A DNA stretch of 34,034 nucleotides from Salinicola sp. (GCA_002695065.1 NZNW01000091.1:1-34034); one strand, 5' to 3'. Positions 9,661-18,802 are shown, counted from the stretch's first letter. The notes: a model not told the origin generated them from the letters alone. A program made the numbers and translations.

Positions 9661-10560
9661 TCAGCGGTCGCGGTAGCGGCGGGTCAGGTCGCCGTAGGCG
9701 TCGATACGCCGATCACGCAGGTAGGGCCAGATTCGACGCACGTCCTCGCTGCGCAGCAGATCCACCTCGACCAGCAGGTTCTCGCTCTGTTCTCCCGCCT
9801 GGGCCAGAAACTCACCCTGCGGACCACAGACGAAACTGCCACCCCAGAAATCGATGCCTTCGCCGACCCGGGACGAATCGGGTTCATGGCCCACCCGGTT
9901 GGCGACGAGCACCGGCAGGCCGTTGGCCACGCCGTGCGATCGCTGAATCAGCGTCCAGGCGTCCTTCTGGCGCTGCTTCTCCGCGGTGTCGTCGGACGGG
10001 GTCCACCCGATCGCGGTGGGATACAGCAGCAGGTCGGCGCCGGCCAGTGCCATCAAGCGAGCCGCTTCCGGATACCACTGATCCCAGCACACCAGCACGC
10101 CGAGACGACCGACCGAGGTATCGATCGGTTCGAACCCCTGCTCGGCATCCTCGTCGCCCGGTGTGAAGTAGAACTTCTCGTAGAAGCCGGGGTCGTCGGG
10201 AATGTGCATCTTGCGATAGTGCCCGACGCGGCCTCGGGCGCGATCCAGCACGATCGCGGTGTTGTGATAGAGGCCGGCAGCCCGGCGCTCGAAGATCGAG
10301 CCGACGATGACGATGTCGAGCTCTCGTGCGAGATCGGCAAGCTTTTGCCCGGTGGGGCCGTCCAATGGTTCGGCCAGGTCGAACAGCGCGGTGTCTTCGC
10401 ACTGGCAGAAATAGTGGGTCGCGTGCAGCTCCTGCAGCAGTACCAGCTCGGCGCCCTGGGCGGCGAGCTCGCGGATGCCGGCTTCGCTCGCTTCGAGGCT
10501 GCGCTGTTTTTCCGGCCAGGCCTGCTGTTGCACCAGGCCGATTCTGAGCGTCTTGGACAT
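9661..10560 (-). CDS. aguB: N-carbamoylputrescine amidase
   Basis: Nitrilase-superfamily hydrolase converting N-carbamoylputrescine to putrescine, CO2 and ammonia, the second step of the agmatine route. It is 299 residues. The Glu-Lys-Cys catalytic triad is visible: Glu44 (VLLQELHATHY), Lys117 (YRKMHIPDDPGFYEK) and Cys158 (GVLVCWDQWYPEAARL). The segments GEGIDFWGGSFV and QRSHGVANGLPVLVANR are typical of AguB rather than other nitrilases. A strong TAAGGAGA ribosome-binding site overlaps the aguA stop codon, nine bases upstream of the ATG, so the two genes form one operon. Confidence 0.94.
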   Translation of the reverse strand: MSKTLRIGLVQQQAWPEKQRSLEASEAGIRELAAQGAELVLLQELHATHYFCQCEDTALFDLAEPLDGPTGQKLADLARELDIVIVGSIFERRAAGLYHNTAIVLDRARGRVGHYRKMHIPDDPGFYEKFYFTPGDEDAEQGFEPIDTSVGRLGVLVCWDQWYPEAARLMALAGADLLLYPTAIGWTPSDDTAEKQRQKDAWTLIQRSHGVANGLPVLVANRVGHEPDSSRVGEGIDFWGGSFVCGPQGEFLAQAGEQSENLLVEVDLLRSEDVRRIWPYLRDRRIDAYGDLTRRYRDR

Positions 10561-10569
10561 CGTCTCTCC

Positions 10570-11622
10570 TTACCGTTGGAAGAGCGCGGGGTCGAGCGAT
10601 CCGCGCGGCAGCTGCATGGTCAGGCAGTGCAGACTGCCATGCTGGCGAATGACGGCGCGGCAGTCGATGGGCACCACCTCTCGCCCCGGGAACGCTTGAT
10701 CGATTACCTGGAGCGCCCGGAAATCGGCGGCATCGCCATAGGTGGGCACCAGCACCGCGCCGTTGATGATCAGGAAGTTGGCATAGGTTGCCGGCAGGCG
10801 GTGGCCATCGTCGGGGTCGAAGCAGGCCTTGGGCCAGGGTAGCGCCAGCAGGCGATAGGGCGAACCGTCCTCGCGGCGAAGCGCCTTGAGCTCGGTCTCC
10901 ATGGCGGCCAGCGCTGCATGGTGCGGATACTGTGGGTCGTCGCAACGTACGTAGACGATCGTCGCGGGGTCGCAAAAGCGCGCCAGCGTATCGACATGGC
11001 TGTCGGTATCGTCTCCCTCGAGATGGCCGTGCTCGAGCCAGAGCATGCGAGCGATGCCGAGCTGTTCGCCCAGGCGAGCCTCGATGGCGTCACGATCGAG
11101 CCCGGGGTTGCGGTTGGGGTTGAGCAGGCAGGCGCTGGTCGTGAGCAGCGTACCTTCGCCATCGGACTCGATGGCTCCGCCCTCTAGGACCAATGCCTGC
11201 GATACCACCGGCGCCGCGAACACGCCCTGGGAGGCCAGCGACCGGGTCAGTGCGTCGTCCCGCGCCGCGGCGAACTTGCTCCCCCAGCCGGTGAACACGT
11301 AATCCAGGAGCTCGATACGGCCATCGCGCTCGACGGCGATCGGGCCGTGGTCACGGGCCCAGGTGTCGTCGCTGGGCGCCACCGCGAGATGGTAAAGGGA
11401 GGCATCGACCCCTAGTGACGTGAATCGGGCGCCCAGCCGAGCCCGCTGGCCATCGTCGTGGACGACGATCAGCACCGGCTGGTAGCGGGTGATGGCCACG
11501 ACCATCGCTTCCATCGTCGCCTCGATCTGCCCGAGCAGCGGCGCCCAGTCGCTGGTCGGCGTTGGCCAGGTCAGTTGAATGGCGTCCTGCGGATGCCATT
11601 CGGGGAACAGACGCGGGGTCAT
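10570..11622 (-). CDS. aguA: Agmatine deiminase
   Basis: Hydrolyses agmatine to N-carbamoylputrescine and ammonia. It is 350 residues and belongs to the guanidino-group-modifying (PAD-like) fold. Visible motifs are FPEWHPQDAIQLTWP at the N-terminus, WARDHGPI, EGGAIESDGEGTLLTT, EHGHLEGDDTDSHVDTLARF and the C-terminal HGSLHCLTMQLPRG, where Cys333 is the predicted nucleophile. The start at 11622 (MTPRLFPEW) is preferred over 11640 because GGAG sits five bases before it. First gene of the aguA-aguB operon; a promoter candidate lies at 11681-11708. No agmatine transporter or regulator gene is adjacent. Confidence 0.94.
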   Translation of the reverse strand: MTPRLFPEWHPQDAIQLTWPTPTSDWAPLLGQIEATMEAMVVAITRYQPVLIVVHDDGQRARLGARFTSLGVDASLYHLAVAPSDDTWARDHGPIAVERDGRIELLDYVFTGWGSKFAAARDDALTRSLASQGVFAAPVVSQALVLEGGAIESDGEGTLLTTSACLLNPNRNPGLDRDAIEARLGEQLGIARMLWLEHGHLEGDDTDSHVDTLARFCDPATIVYVRCDDPQYPHHAALAAMETELKALRREDGSPYRLLALPWPKACFDPDDGHRLPATYANFLIINGAVLVPTYGDAADFRALQVIDQAFPGREVVPIDCRAVIRQHGSLHCLTMQLPRGSLDPALFQR

Positions 11623-11680
11623 GGTGTCTCCATTGCGCATAAGGGCCGATGTGCGTCAGGGCCGATGTCGAGGACGCGGC

Positions 11681-11708
11681 ATTCTAGGGCCTGATCGTGG
11701 CGATGCAA
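11681..11708 (-). promoter_or_regulatory. Candidate aguAB promoter
   Basis: On the minus strand TTGCAT (11708-11703), a 16-bp spacer and TAGAAT (11686-11681; 5/6 match to -10) would start a transcript near 11674, about 50 bases before the aguA ATG. It lies in the 273-bp divergent region shared with lolC, whose own promoter I could not assign. Confidence 0.42.
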
Positions 11709-11895
11709 GCTGGAATTCGTCGTTCGCGTCGCCGTCGCGCGATTCTCTGCCGCCATTTATCGCGCCATCTATCGATAGGGCGTCAGTGTAGCTCCAGGCG
11801 CGCGCGTGGCAAGCGGCAAACCGCTCGTCAAACTGGCGTTTTCGGGAACCGCCAAAACCCGTAACATGAGCCGCTGCTGACAAGGAACCAACCCG

Positions 11896-13137
11896 ATGCT
11901 CGACCGTTTACCCTTTCTGGTGGGCCTGAGATACGTCCGGGCCAAACGACGTAATCATTTCATATCCTTCATCTCGCTCACTTCGATGCTCGGCCTGGCC
12001 CTGGGGGTCGCCGTCCTGATCCTGGTGCTGTCGGTCATGAACGGCTTCGACCACGAGCTGCGCACGCGCGTGCTGGGCATGGTGCCGCACACCCGCATCG
12101 AACAGCAGGGCGGCATGCAGGACTGGAAGGCGCTGGCCGAGAAGGTCGATCAGCACAAGGATGTGGTCGCCTCGGCACCCTATGTGCAGCAGCAGGGCAT
12201 GTTCTCCGCCAGCGGGCGCACCCAGGGGGCGATGGTCACCGGGGTACAGCCGGACTACGAGCGCCACGTCTCGATCATCGACCAGCACATGCAGGCCGGT
12301 TCGCTCGACGACCTCTCTCCGGGAAGCTGGCACGTGGTGCTGGGCTCGCTGCTGGCGCGTAATCTCGGCGTCGGCGTCGGTGATCGCGTGACGCTGCTGG
12401 TGCCGGAAGCCTCCATCACGCCGGGCGGCGTCTTCCCACGGCTGAAGCGCTTCACCGTCAGTGGCATCTTCAAGGTCGGGGCCGATCTGGATGCCAACCT
12501 GGCCTATGCCAACATCGAGGACATGCAGACGCTCGCCCGTCTCGGCGACAAGGTCGATGGCCTGCGCCTGGAGCTCGACGACCTGTTCAAGGCCGGGCCG
12601 GTGACCCGGGACATCGTCTCGAACCTGGGGGCCGGGTACCGGGGCATGGACTGGACGTACACCCACGGCAACCTGTTCCAGGCGATCCAGATGGAGAAGC
12701 ACATGATCGGCCTGCTGCTGATGGTGATCGTCGCGGTGGCGGCCTTCAACATCGTCTCGACGCTGGTCATGGTGGTCACCGACAAGCACGCGGATATCGC
12801 CATCCTGCGCACGATCGGGGCCAAGCCGAAATCGATCATGGGAATCTTCGTGGTGCAGGGGCTGGCGATCGGTGTCATCGGTATCGTGATCGGCGTCATC
12901 GCCGGGGTGATCCTGGCGCTGACGGTCTCCGACATCATCGCCTGGTTCCAGGCGGCGACCGGTATCCAGTTCCTCGATCCCAACGTCTATTTCATCAGCT
13001 ATCTGCCGTCGCGGCTCGAGATGAGCGACCTGGGCGTGATCGTCTCCAGCGCCTTCGGCCTGACCTTCCTGTCGACGCTCTATCCGGCCTGGCGAGCGGC
13101 GCGTATCCAGCCTGCGGAGGTGTTGCGCTATGAGTGA
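11896..13137 (+). CDS. lolC: Lipoprotein-releasing ABC transporter permease (LolC/LolE family)
   Basis: Inner-membrane permease that releases outer-membrane lipoproteins to LolA. It is 413 residues in the typical layout: a first helix at about 28-48 (SMLGLALGVAVLILVLSVMNGF), a large periplasmic domain, then three helices near 272-300, 318-342 and 375-400. N-terminal PFLVGLRYVRAKRRNHFISFIS and the C-terminal PAWRAARIQPAEVLRYE are family hallmarks. AAGGA precedes the ATG by ten bases. The stop overlaps the lolD start by eight bases. No second permease (lolE) lies in the operon, so this protein may work as a homodimer like LolF proteins, or lolE may be elsewhere. Confidence 0.93.
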   Translation: MLDRLPFLVGLRYVRAKRRNHFISFISLTSMLGLALGVAVLILVLSVMNGFDHELRTRVLGMVPHTRIEQQGGMQDWKALAEKVDQHKDVVASAPYVQQQGMFSASGRTQGAMVTGVQPDYERHVSIIDQHMQAGSLDDLSPGSWHVVLGSLLARNLGVGVGDRVTLLVPEASITPGGVFPRLKRFTVSGIFKVGADLDANLAYANIEDMQTLARLGDKVDGLRLELDDLFKAGPVTRDIVSNLGAGYRGMDWTYTHGNLFQAIQMEKHMIGLLLMVIVAVAAFNIVSTLVMVVTDKHADIAILRTIGAKPKSIMGIFVVQGLAIGVIGIVIGVIAGVILALTVSDIIAWFQAATGIQFLDPNVYFISYLPSRLEMSDLGVIVSSAFGLTFLSTLYPAWRAARIQPAEVLRYE

Positions 13138-13846
13138 GTCCAACTCTCGATCATCATCCGCCAGCGGAGACAACATCATGCTCGACTGCCGCCAGCTCAC
13201 GCGGACCTACAGCGAAGGCCCGCAGGATCTTACGGTTCTGGATCGCCTGGACCTGCAGGTGCGGGCAGGCGAGCGGGTGGCCGTCGTCGGCAGTTCCGGC
13301 TCCGGCAAGACCACGCTACTCAACCTGCTGGGTGGCCTCGACCGGCCCACCGGCGGCGAGGTCATCATTGGCGGCCAGTCGCTGGCGGGTCTGGGCGAGG
13401 CGGCGCTGGGCAGTTTCCGCAACCGCTATATCGGCTTCGTCTACCAGTTCCACCACCTGCTGGCGGAGTTCACCGCGGCGGAGAACGTCGCGCTGCCGCT
13501 GATCATCCGGGGGCAGGCGCGCAAGGTTGCGGTCGACAAGGCGCAGAGACTGCTGGATCGCGTCGGAATGGCCCCGCGGGGCGCGCACAAGCCGGGCGAG
13601 CTGTCGGGGGGGGAGCGCCAGCGTGTGGCCATCGCCAGGGCGCTGGTCACCGATCCCAGCCTGGTGCTGATGGACGAGCCCACCGGAAACCTGGATCAGG
13701 ACACGGCGGCCAATATCCTTGCCATGATGGACGAGCTGGCGGCGACCACCGACTGCGCATTCGTGGTGGTGACGCACGACCTGTCACTGGCGGCACACCA
13801 GGATCGTACGATGCGCCTGGACAGAGGCCAGTTGACCGCCGTCTGA
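13130..13846 (+). CDS. lolD: LolD, lipoprotein-releasing ABC transporter ATPase
   Basis: Cytoplasmic ATPase that energises lipoprotein release. It is 238 residues from the ATG at 13130; an equally well-placed ATG at 13178 (MLDCRQLTRTY, preceded by GGAG) would give 222 residues and resembles the start of other LolD proteins. Walker A is GSSGSGKTTLL, the signature is LSGGERQRVAIARAL, Walker B is LVLMDEPTGNLD and the switch His is in VVVTHD. FVYQFHHLLAEFTAAENV is the LolD-specific Q-loop region. It is followed by a strong intrinsic terminator that closes the lolCD unit. Confidence 0.95.
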   Translation: MSESNSRSSSASGDNIMLDCRQLTRTYSEGPQDLTVLDRLDLQVRAGERVAVVGSSGSGKTTLLNLLGGLDRPTGGEVIIGGQSLAGLGEAALGSFRNRYIGFVYQFHHLLAEFTAAENVALPLIIRGQARKVAVDKAQRLLDRVGMAPRGAHKPGELSGGERQRVAIARALVTDPSLVLMDEPTGNLDQDTAANILAMMDELAATTDCAFVVVTHDLSLAAHQDRTMRLDRGQLTAV

Positions 13847-13864
13847 CATCGCCGGCTAAAGCTG

Positions 13865-13904
13865 AAGCCGCCCTGGACGATCAATAGTCCAGGGCGGCTT
13901 TTTT
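13865..13904 (+). terminator. Rho-independent terminator after lolD
   Basis: A perfect 14-bp GC-rich stem, AAGCCGCCCTGGAC (13865-13878) with GTCCAGGGCGGCTT (13887-13900), has an 8-base loop and runs into TTTTTT (13899-13904). It lies 19 bp past the lolD stop codon, between convergent lolD and the DUF2062 gene. Confidence 0.95.
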
Positions 13905-13955
13905 GTGCGCGTGCGCTCGGTGGGGATGGCATCGATGGTGCCGGCGAGGCGGGGT

Positions 13956-14486
13956 TCACTGCCGTTGCCGGCGCTGGCGCCGTCTGGCGCGTCTTCGCCA
14001 GCTACGGTAGATCTGGAATCGCCAGACCAATCGCACCAGGACGTTGCTGGTGATGGCCAGTATCACGCCGACGATGACCGAACCGACCGCCAGTGGCAGG
14101 ACGATGTGAGCCATCTGCTCGGCGATCCACATGGTGGTGATGTGATCCGGCACCTGGCGCGCGGGGTAGTTCATGACCCAGGCGCCGACCCGATAGTTGA
14201 AGTAGAAGACCACCGGCATCGTCAGCGGGTTGGTCAGCCAGACGAGGCTGACGGAGAGCGGCAGGTTGGCGCGCAGGCAGTAGGCGCCGAAAGCCGCCAG
14301 CAGCATCTGGCCGGGGATGGGCAACATTGCCGCGAACAGGCCGACCATACAGGCGTTGGCGACACTACGGCGAGAGAGCACCCACATCGCCGGGTCGCCC
14401 AGCATGTGATGCATGAATCGCAACGAACGAGTGCGCTGCAGCCTCTCCTGGCTGGGGATGTAGCGTTGTAACCATCGACGAGACAT
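13956..14486 (-). CDS. DUF2062 domain membrane protein
   Basis: Inner-membrane protein of unknown function, 176 residues. The DUF2062 core is clear: the start MSRRWLQRYIPSQERLQ, the SLRFMHHMLGDPAMWVLSRRSVANACMVGLF block, a helix-rich MLPIPGQMLLAAFGAYCLRANLP segment, and SLVWLTNPLTMPVVFYFNYRVGAW. A C-terminal helix (about 125-150) is followed by a very Arg-rich cytoplasmic tail. The start at 14486 is chosen from family resemblance; ATG 14516 would add ten residues and neither has a strong ribosome-binding site. The frame stays open to 15350 only as an antisense shadow of comEC. It is divergent from comEC and is often its neighbour in Pseudomonas. Confidence 0.85.
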   Translation of the reverse strand: MSRRWLQRYIPSQERLQRTRSLRFMHHMLGDPAMWVLSRRSVANACMVGLFAAMLPIPGQMLLAAFGAYCLRANLPLSVSLVWLTNPLTMPVVFYFNYRVGAWVMNYPARQVPDHITTMWIAEQMAHIVLPLAVGSVIVGVILAITSNVLVRLVWRFQIYRSWRRRARRRQRRQRQ

Positions 14487-14606
14487 GAGGCCGCTCGCTG
14501 GACGAAGAAGGCCCATTATCCATACAACCCCAAGGGCCCGCCATGTTAAGTCCTCCATCGAGAAGCCTTGGCCTTGCCGACCCTTGAGGCGGAGAGATGG
14601 GCCTGG

Positions 14607-16940
14607 ATGCGGGCCCGTCGTGTCGGCTGGGCCATGCCGTTGGCCCTGGCCGCGATCGCTGGCGCTGTCGTCGGTTATCGCGTCGGCGGCGCTGAAGCGT
14701 CGCTCTGGGGTGTGCCGTGGGCCGTCGCGGCAGTCGGTCTGCTGCTGGCGCTGTGGAAACGGTCGCTGTGGGGAGGGCTGGCGACGCTGGCGTTCCTGGC
14801 TTGTGCCCATGATGTCGGTCAGCAGCGCCACGGCGTGCTGCCCCCGGCCCTGGCGGGGCACGAATTCGTGCTCTCCGGCCGCATCCTGTCTCTGGATGCC
14901 GATCAGCGCCGCTCCCGTTTTCTCTTCGACATCGACGCCTGCCGACCCGACGACCCGGACGACACCTGTCCCGCGGTCACGCGTGTCAGGTTGTCCTGGT
15001 ACGGCGCACCCGAGCTGCAGCCGGGGGAGCGCTGGTCGTTCGTTACCCGCCTGCGCGAGCCGCTGGGGTTTGCCAACCTGGATACCTTCGATTACGGCGC
15101 CTGGCTCTGGCGGGAGGGTATTCAGGCGCTCGGCTACGTTCGCGACGAATCGCCACGGCGCCTCACCGGGGCCGCTTTCTCCGTGCGTCGGGTGGCGCTC
15201 GGCCAGTTGGACGAGATGGCGCTGTCGGCCAGAGGCAAGCGCTGGCTGGCGGCATTGACGCTCGGCGCGGGGGACCGGCTCGACGATGACGACTGGCAGT
15301 TGCTGAATGCCACGGGCACGACTCACCTGATGGTGATCTCGGGCCTGCATGTCGGCCTCGTCGCGGCGCTCGTGCTATGGCTGCTGCGGCGACTGGCGCG
15401 TTGGCTCCAGCCGCTGTCCTGGCGGATGACGGTCTGGCCGTGGATCGGGGCGGGGGTGGCGGCGTTCGCCTATGCCGGTCTGGCCGGCTTCGAGCCTCCC
15501 GCCACCCGGGCCGCCATCATGACCGCGATCGGGCTCTGGGCGGCCAGCGGGCGTCACGCCCCCGGATGGTGGCAGGCCTGGTGGCTGGCACTGGGGCTGA
15601 TCGTGATCTGCGACCCCCTCGCGCCCTGGCGGCCGGGTCTATGGCTCTCCTTCGTGGCCGTTGCCGTCCTGATCATGGCGTGGTCGGGGCGCCCCCGTCC
15701 CACCGGTTGGAGAGGGTGGGTGATCGCGCTGCTGCGCAGCCAGTGGTTGCTGGCTCCCTTCATGGCGGCAGCGGTTCTTCTCGCCTTCGGACGGCTGTCG
15801 CCATTGGCGCCGCTGGTCAACCTGTTCGCGGTGCCGCTGGTCGGTAGCGTGATGGTTCCGCTCGGATTCGTCGGCTGGCTTTTCGGCGGCTGGCCGGCGG
15901 TGGCGAGCTGGGTCTGGTGGCCTTTCGACCACCTGGTGGCGGTGCTGGCCTTCGTGCTCGCCGGCGCCGCCGACGGCCTGCCGTTGTGGAGCCCTGCGCC
16001 CTGGTGGCGCTGGCCGATCGCGGCAGCCCTGGTGCTGTGGGGGCTGCTGTGGCTGTTACCCGGCGTGGAGCGCTCGACGCGGGCGTGGGTCTGTCCCACG
16101 CTACTGGCACTCGTCATGCTGCTGCGGGCGCCGGGCCTAGAGCGGAACCAGCTGGTGGTCACCGTCTACGATGTCGGCCAGGGGCAGTTGGTCGAGCTCG
16201 AGACGCGGGACCGACGCGTGCTGGTCGATACCGGCCCCCGTTTCGGTTCGGGGTTCATGCCGGCGTCGCTGCTGTGGCCGCCGGGTCAGCGATTCGACGA
16301 TGTGGTCGTCACCCACAGCGATAGCGATCACTCGGGAGGGATCGCCGCGCTGCGCCGGGATCATCGGGTGGAGCATTGGTGGGCGCCTCGGGGCAACGAT
16401 CTGGGGTTGCCATCGCGTCCCTGCGAGGCCGGTGGCGGTTGGCGGGACGGGGAGGCTGCCTGGCGGTTTCTCTCTCCGCCGGCCGGCGATGTCGCCACCA
16501 ACGCCAACGACCGCTCCTGCGTCCTGCTGGTGACGCTGGGCACGCGCCGGGTGCTGATTACCGGTGACGCCGAGGCGGGGCGGGAGCGTGAGTTCGTCAA
16601 GTCGCTGCAGGGCGGCCCGCTGGGGGGCCGCCGCCTGGACGTGCTGGTGGCCGGCCATCATGGCAGCCTCACCAGCTCCTCGCCGACCCTGGTCGCGGCG
16701 ACACGCCCACTCGAGGTGATCTTCAGCAGCGGACGCGGCAATCCGTTCGGTCACCCGGCGCCGGCGGTCGTGCAACGCTTCGTCGATGTCGGGAGCCGGG
16801 TCTGGAACACGGCCTATGATGGCGCGGTGCGTGTGGTGTTGACGCCATCCGGCCTCGAGGTTTCCACGCAGCGCCATCCGGGATGGTCTCGGCGGTCGGC
16901 TGTCGACCTCGGAGATGTTGGGGTAGAATCCAGCCCCTGA
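14607..16940 (+). CDS. comEC: ComEC/Rec2 family DNA uptake channel
   Basis: Inner-membrane channel for single-stranded DNA entry in natural transformation, 777 residues. Order: N-terminal helices; an OB-like DUF4131 region (GHEFVLSGRILSLDADQRRSRFLFDID); the membrane competence domain with HLMVISGLHVGLVAALVLWL and many helices to about residue 510; and a C-terminal metallo-beta-lactamase-like domain with VTVYDVGQGQLVELET, VDTGPRFGSG, VTHSDSDHSGGI and VAGHHGS. The metal-ligand motif HxDxDH is intact, suggesting an active nuclease-type domain. The ATG at 14607 with GGAGAG ten bases upstream is chosen over a TTG at 14568. Other competence genes are not in the window, so transformability is unproven. 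Confidence 0.92.
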   Translation: MRARRVGWAMPLALAAIAGAVVGYRVGGAEASLWGVPWAVAAVGLLLALWKRSLWGGLATLAFLACAHDVGQQRHGVLPPALAGHEFVLSGRILSLDADQRRSRFLFDIDACRPDDPDDTCPAVTRVRLSWYGAPELQPGERWSFVTRLREPLGFANLDTFDYGAWLWREGIQALGYVRDESPRRLTGAAFSVRRVALGQLDEMALSARGKRWLAALTLGAGDRLDDDDWQLLNATGTTHLMVISGLHVGLVAALVLWLLRRLARWLQPLSWRMTVWPWIGAGVAAFAYAGLAGFEPPATRAAIMTAIGLWAASGRHAPGWWQAWWLALGLIVICDPLAPWRPGLWLSFVAVAVLIMAWSGRPRPTGWRGWVIALLRSQWLLAPFMAAAVLLAFGRLSPLAPLVNLFAVPLVGSVMVPLGFVGWLFGGWPAVASWVWWPFDHLVAVLAFVLAGAADGLPLWSPAPWWRWPIAAALVLWGLLWLLPGVERSTRAWVCPTLLALVMLLRAPGLERNQLVVTVYDVGQGQLVELETRDRRVLVDTGPRFGSGFMPASLLWPPGQRFDDVVVTHSDSDHSGGIAALRRDHRVEHWWAPRGNDLGLPSRPCEAGGGWRDGEAAWRFLSPPAGDVATNANDRSCVLLVTLGTRRVLITGDAEAGREREFVKSLQGGPLGGRRLDVLVAGHHGSLTSSSPTLVAATRPLEVIFSSGRGNPFGHPAPAVVQRFVDVGSRVWNTAYDGAVRVVLTPSGLEVSTQRHPGWSRRSAVDLGDVGVESSP
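16900..16929 (+). promoter_or_regulatory. Weak candidate msbA promoter inside the comEC end
   Basis: CTGTCG (16900-16905, 3/6), an 18-bp spacer and TAGAAT (16924-16929, 5/6) lie within the last comEC codons. A transcript would start near 16936 and have a leader of about 125 bases before the msbA GTG. Supported by motif match only. Confidence 0.3.
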
Positions 16941-17062
16941 TGGGCGCCGCGGGTGCGCAACGGCGGAGCGGGACTTCGTCGACGCCTGCCCGCCCGGCGC
17001 CCTGGCCGATCGGCGCGCGCAGCGCCGCGGGCCAGACCTTTTCCCAGTCGAACGGAGTTACC

Positions 17063-18802
17063 GTGTCGCAAGCTTCCAGTTTGGCACTCTATCGGCGCCT
17101 CCTAGAATACGTCCGCGTAGAGTGGCGATCGTTCGCCCTGGCGGTGGTCGGCTACGTCATCTACGCCGCCTCGAGCACGGCCCTGGCGGAGATGATGAAG
17201 CGGCTGATCGACGGCATACAGAACCCCGATGCCTCATTTCGCCTTTTTCTGCCGCTATTCGTGATCGGCATGTTCGCCTCCCGCGGTGTGGGTACCTTCC
17301 TCGGTACCTATTTCATGAGCAACGTGGCGCGCAACGTGGTGCACCGACTGCGGTGCAACGTCTTCAACCACATGCTGCACCTGCCGGGCCGTTTCTTCGA
17401 CATGCACTCCAGTGGCCATCTCATTTCCCGGGTGACCTATCACGTCGAGCAGGTGACGGGCGCCGCCACCAATGCGATCACGATCATCCTGCGGGAAGGT
17501 CTTTTCGTGATCGGCCTGATCGGCTATCTGTTCTGGACCAACTGGCTGCTGACGCTGATTTTCATGTGCGTGACGCCGTTGATCGGGCTGGTGGTGCGCT
17601 ACACCAGCAAGCGTTTCCGCAAGATTTCCCGGCGTATCCAGAACTCGATGGGGGACGTGACCCACGTCGCTTCCGAGGCGCTGACCGGCTATCGGGTCGT
17701 GCGCACCCACGGCGCGGAGGCGTACGAGAAGCGCCGCTTCGAGGCCGCCAGCAACTATAACCGCGAGCAGAGCATCAAGGAGGCGATGACCAAGGCGACC
17801 AGCACGCCTGTCATCCAGCTGCTGGTGGCCCTGGCGCTGGCGGGGCTGGTGTGGCTGGCGATGGCGCCGGAGTTGATGAACGCCATGACGCCGGGCGAAT
17901 TCGTCGCCTTCATCACCGCGGCATCGCTGATGGCCAAGCCGATTCGCTCGCTGACCGACGTCAACAGCATCATCCAGAAGGGCTTGTCGGCGTCCCAGGA
18001 GCTGTTCGGACTGCTGAACCGCCCGACGGAGCACGACGAGGGCGAACGGATGCCGCAGCGTCTCAGTGGGGACGTTCGCTTCGAAGGGGTACGGTTCGCC
18101 TATGACGAAGATCAGCCAGAGGTGCTCAAGGGCATCGATCTCGAGGTGCCCGCCGGCCAGATGGTCGCGATCGTCGGACGCTCCGGGAGCGGCAAGTCGA
18201 CGCTGATGTCACTGTTGCCAAGGTTCTATCGACCCACCGGCGGTCGCATCCTGATCGATGATGTCGATATCCAGGAGTATCGCCTGTCGCCGCTGCGTCA
18301 GCAGATCGCCCTGGTCTCCCAGCAGGTGACGCTGTTCAACACCACGATCGCCGACAACATCGCCTACGGCGTGCCCGATGCCGGTCGCGAGCAGATCGAG
18401 GCCGCGGCCAAGGCGGCCTACGCCCACGAATTCATCGAGCAGTTGCCGAAGGGCTACGACACCCTGGTCGGCGACAACGGCGTCATGCTCTCCGGTGGCC
18501 AGCGTCAACGTCTGGCCATCGCCCGGGCCATCTTCAAGGATGCGCCGGTGCTGATACTGGACGAGGCGACATCGGCGCTGGACACCGAGTCCGAACGCTA
18601 TATCCAGCGCGCGCTGGAGGTGGTCTGCCAGGGGCGGACCACATTCGTCATCGCCCATCGGCTGTCCACCATCGAGCGCGCCGATCGAATCGCTGTCATG
18701 GATCAGGGCTGCCTGATCGAGAGCGGCACTCACGCCGAACTGCTGGAGAAAGGCGGCGCCTACGCCTCGCTTTACCAGCTCCAGTTCCAGGAGGAGGCGT
18801 GA
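17063..18802 (+). CDS. msbA: MsbA, lipid A export ABC transporter
   Basis: Inner-membrane flippase that moves lipid A-core to the periplasmic leaflet. It is 579 residues, like E. coli MsbA (582). Six transmembrane helices fill the first ~320 residues (LALVVVGYVIYAASST-like first helix, YFMSNVARNVVHRLR coupling region). The ATPase domain has Walker A GRSGSGKSTLM at about 372-382, Q-loop VSQQVTLFN, signature LSGGQRQRLAIARAIF, Walker B VLILDEATSALD and switch His in VIAHRLSTIE. The GTG at 17063 is chosen because GGAG is five bases upstream and the start VSQASSLALYRRLLEYV fits the family; the longer reading from 16883 has no support. The end overlaps lpxK by four bases. Confidence 0.95.
   Translation: MSQASSLALYRRLLEYVRVEWRSFALAVVGYVIYAASSTALAEMMKRLIDGIQNPDASFRLFLPLFVIGMFASRGVGTFLGTYFMSNVARNVVHRLRCNVFNHMLHLPGRFFDMHSSGHLISRVTYHVEQVTGAATNAITIILREGLFVIGLIGYLFWTNWLLTLIFMCVTPLIGLVVRYTSKRFRKISRRIQNSMGDVTHVASEALTGYRVVRTHGAEAYEKRRFEAASNYNREQSIKEAMTKATSTPVIQLLVALALAGLVWLAMAPELMNAMTPGEFVAFITAASLMAKPIRSLTDVNSIIQKGLSASQELFGLLNRPTEHDEGERMPQRLSGDVRFEGVRFAYDEDQPEVLKGIDLEVPAGQMVAIVGRSGSGKSTLMSLLPRFYRPTGGRILIDDVDIQEYRLSPLRQQIALVSQQVTLFNTTIADNIAYGVPDAGREQIEAAAKAAYAHEFIEQLPKGYDTLVGDNGVMLSGGQRQRLAIARAIFKDAPVLILDEATSALDTESERYIQRALEVVCQGRTTFVIAHRLSTIERADRIAVMDQGCLIESGTHAELLEKGGAYASLYQLQFQEEA

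Noticed and set aside
14464-14474. GTTGTAAC exact match to part of the E. coli Ter core
   Set aside because: An 8-base match is expected about once by chance in this length on two strands. It lies within the DUF2062 coding start and its flanks do not fit Ter.
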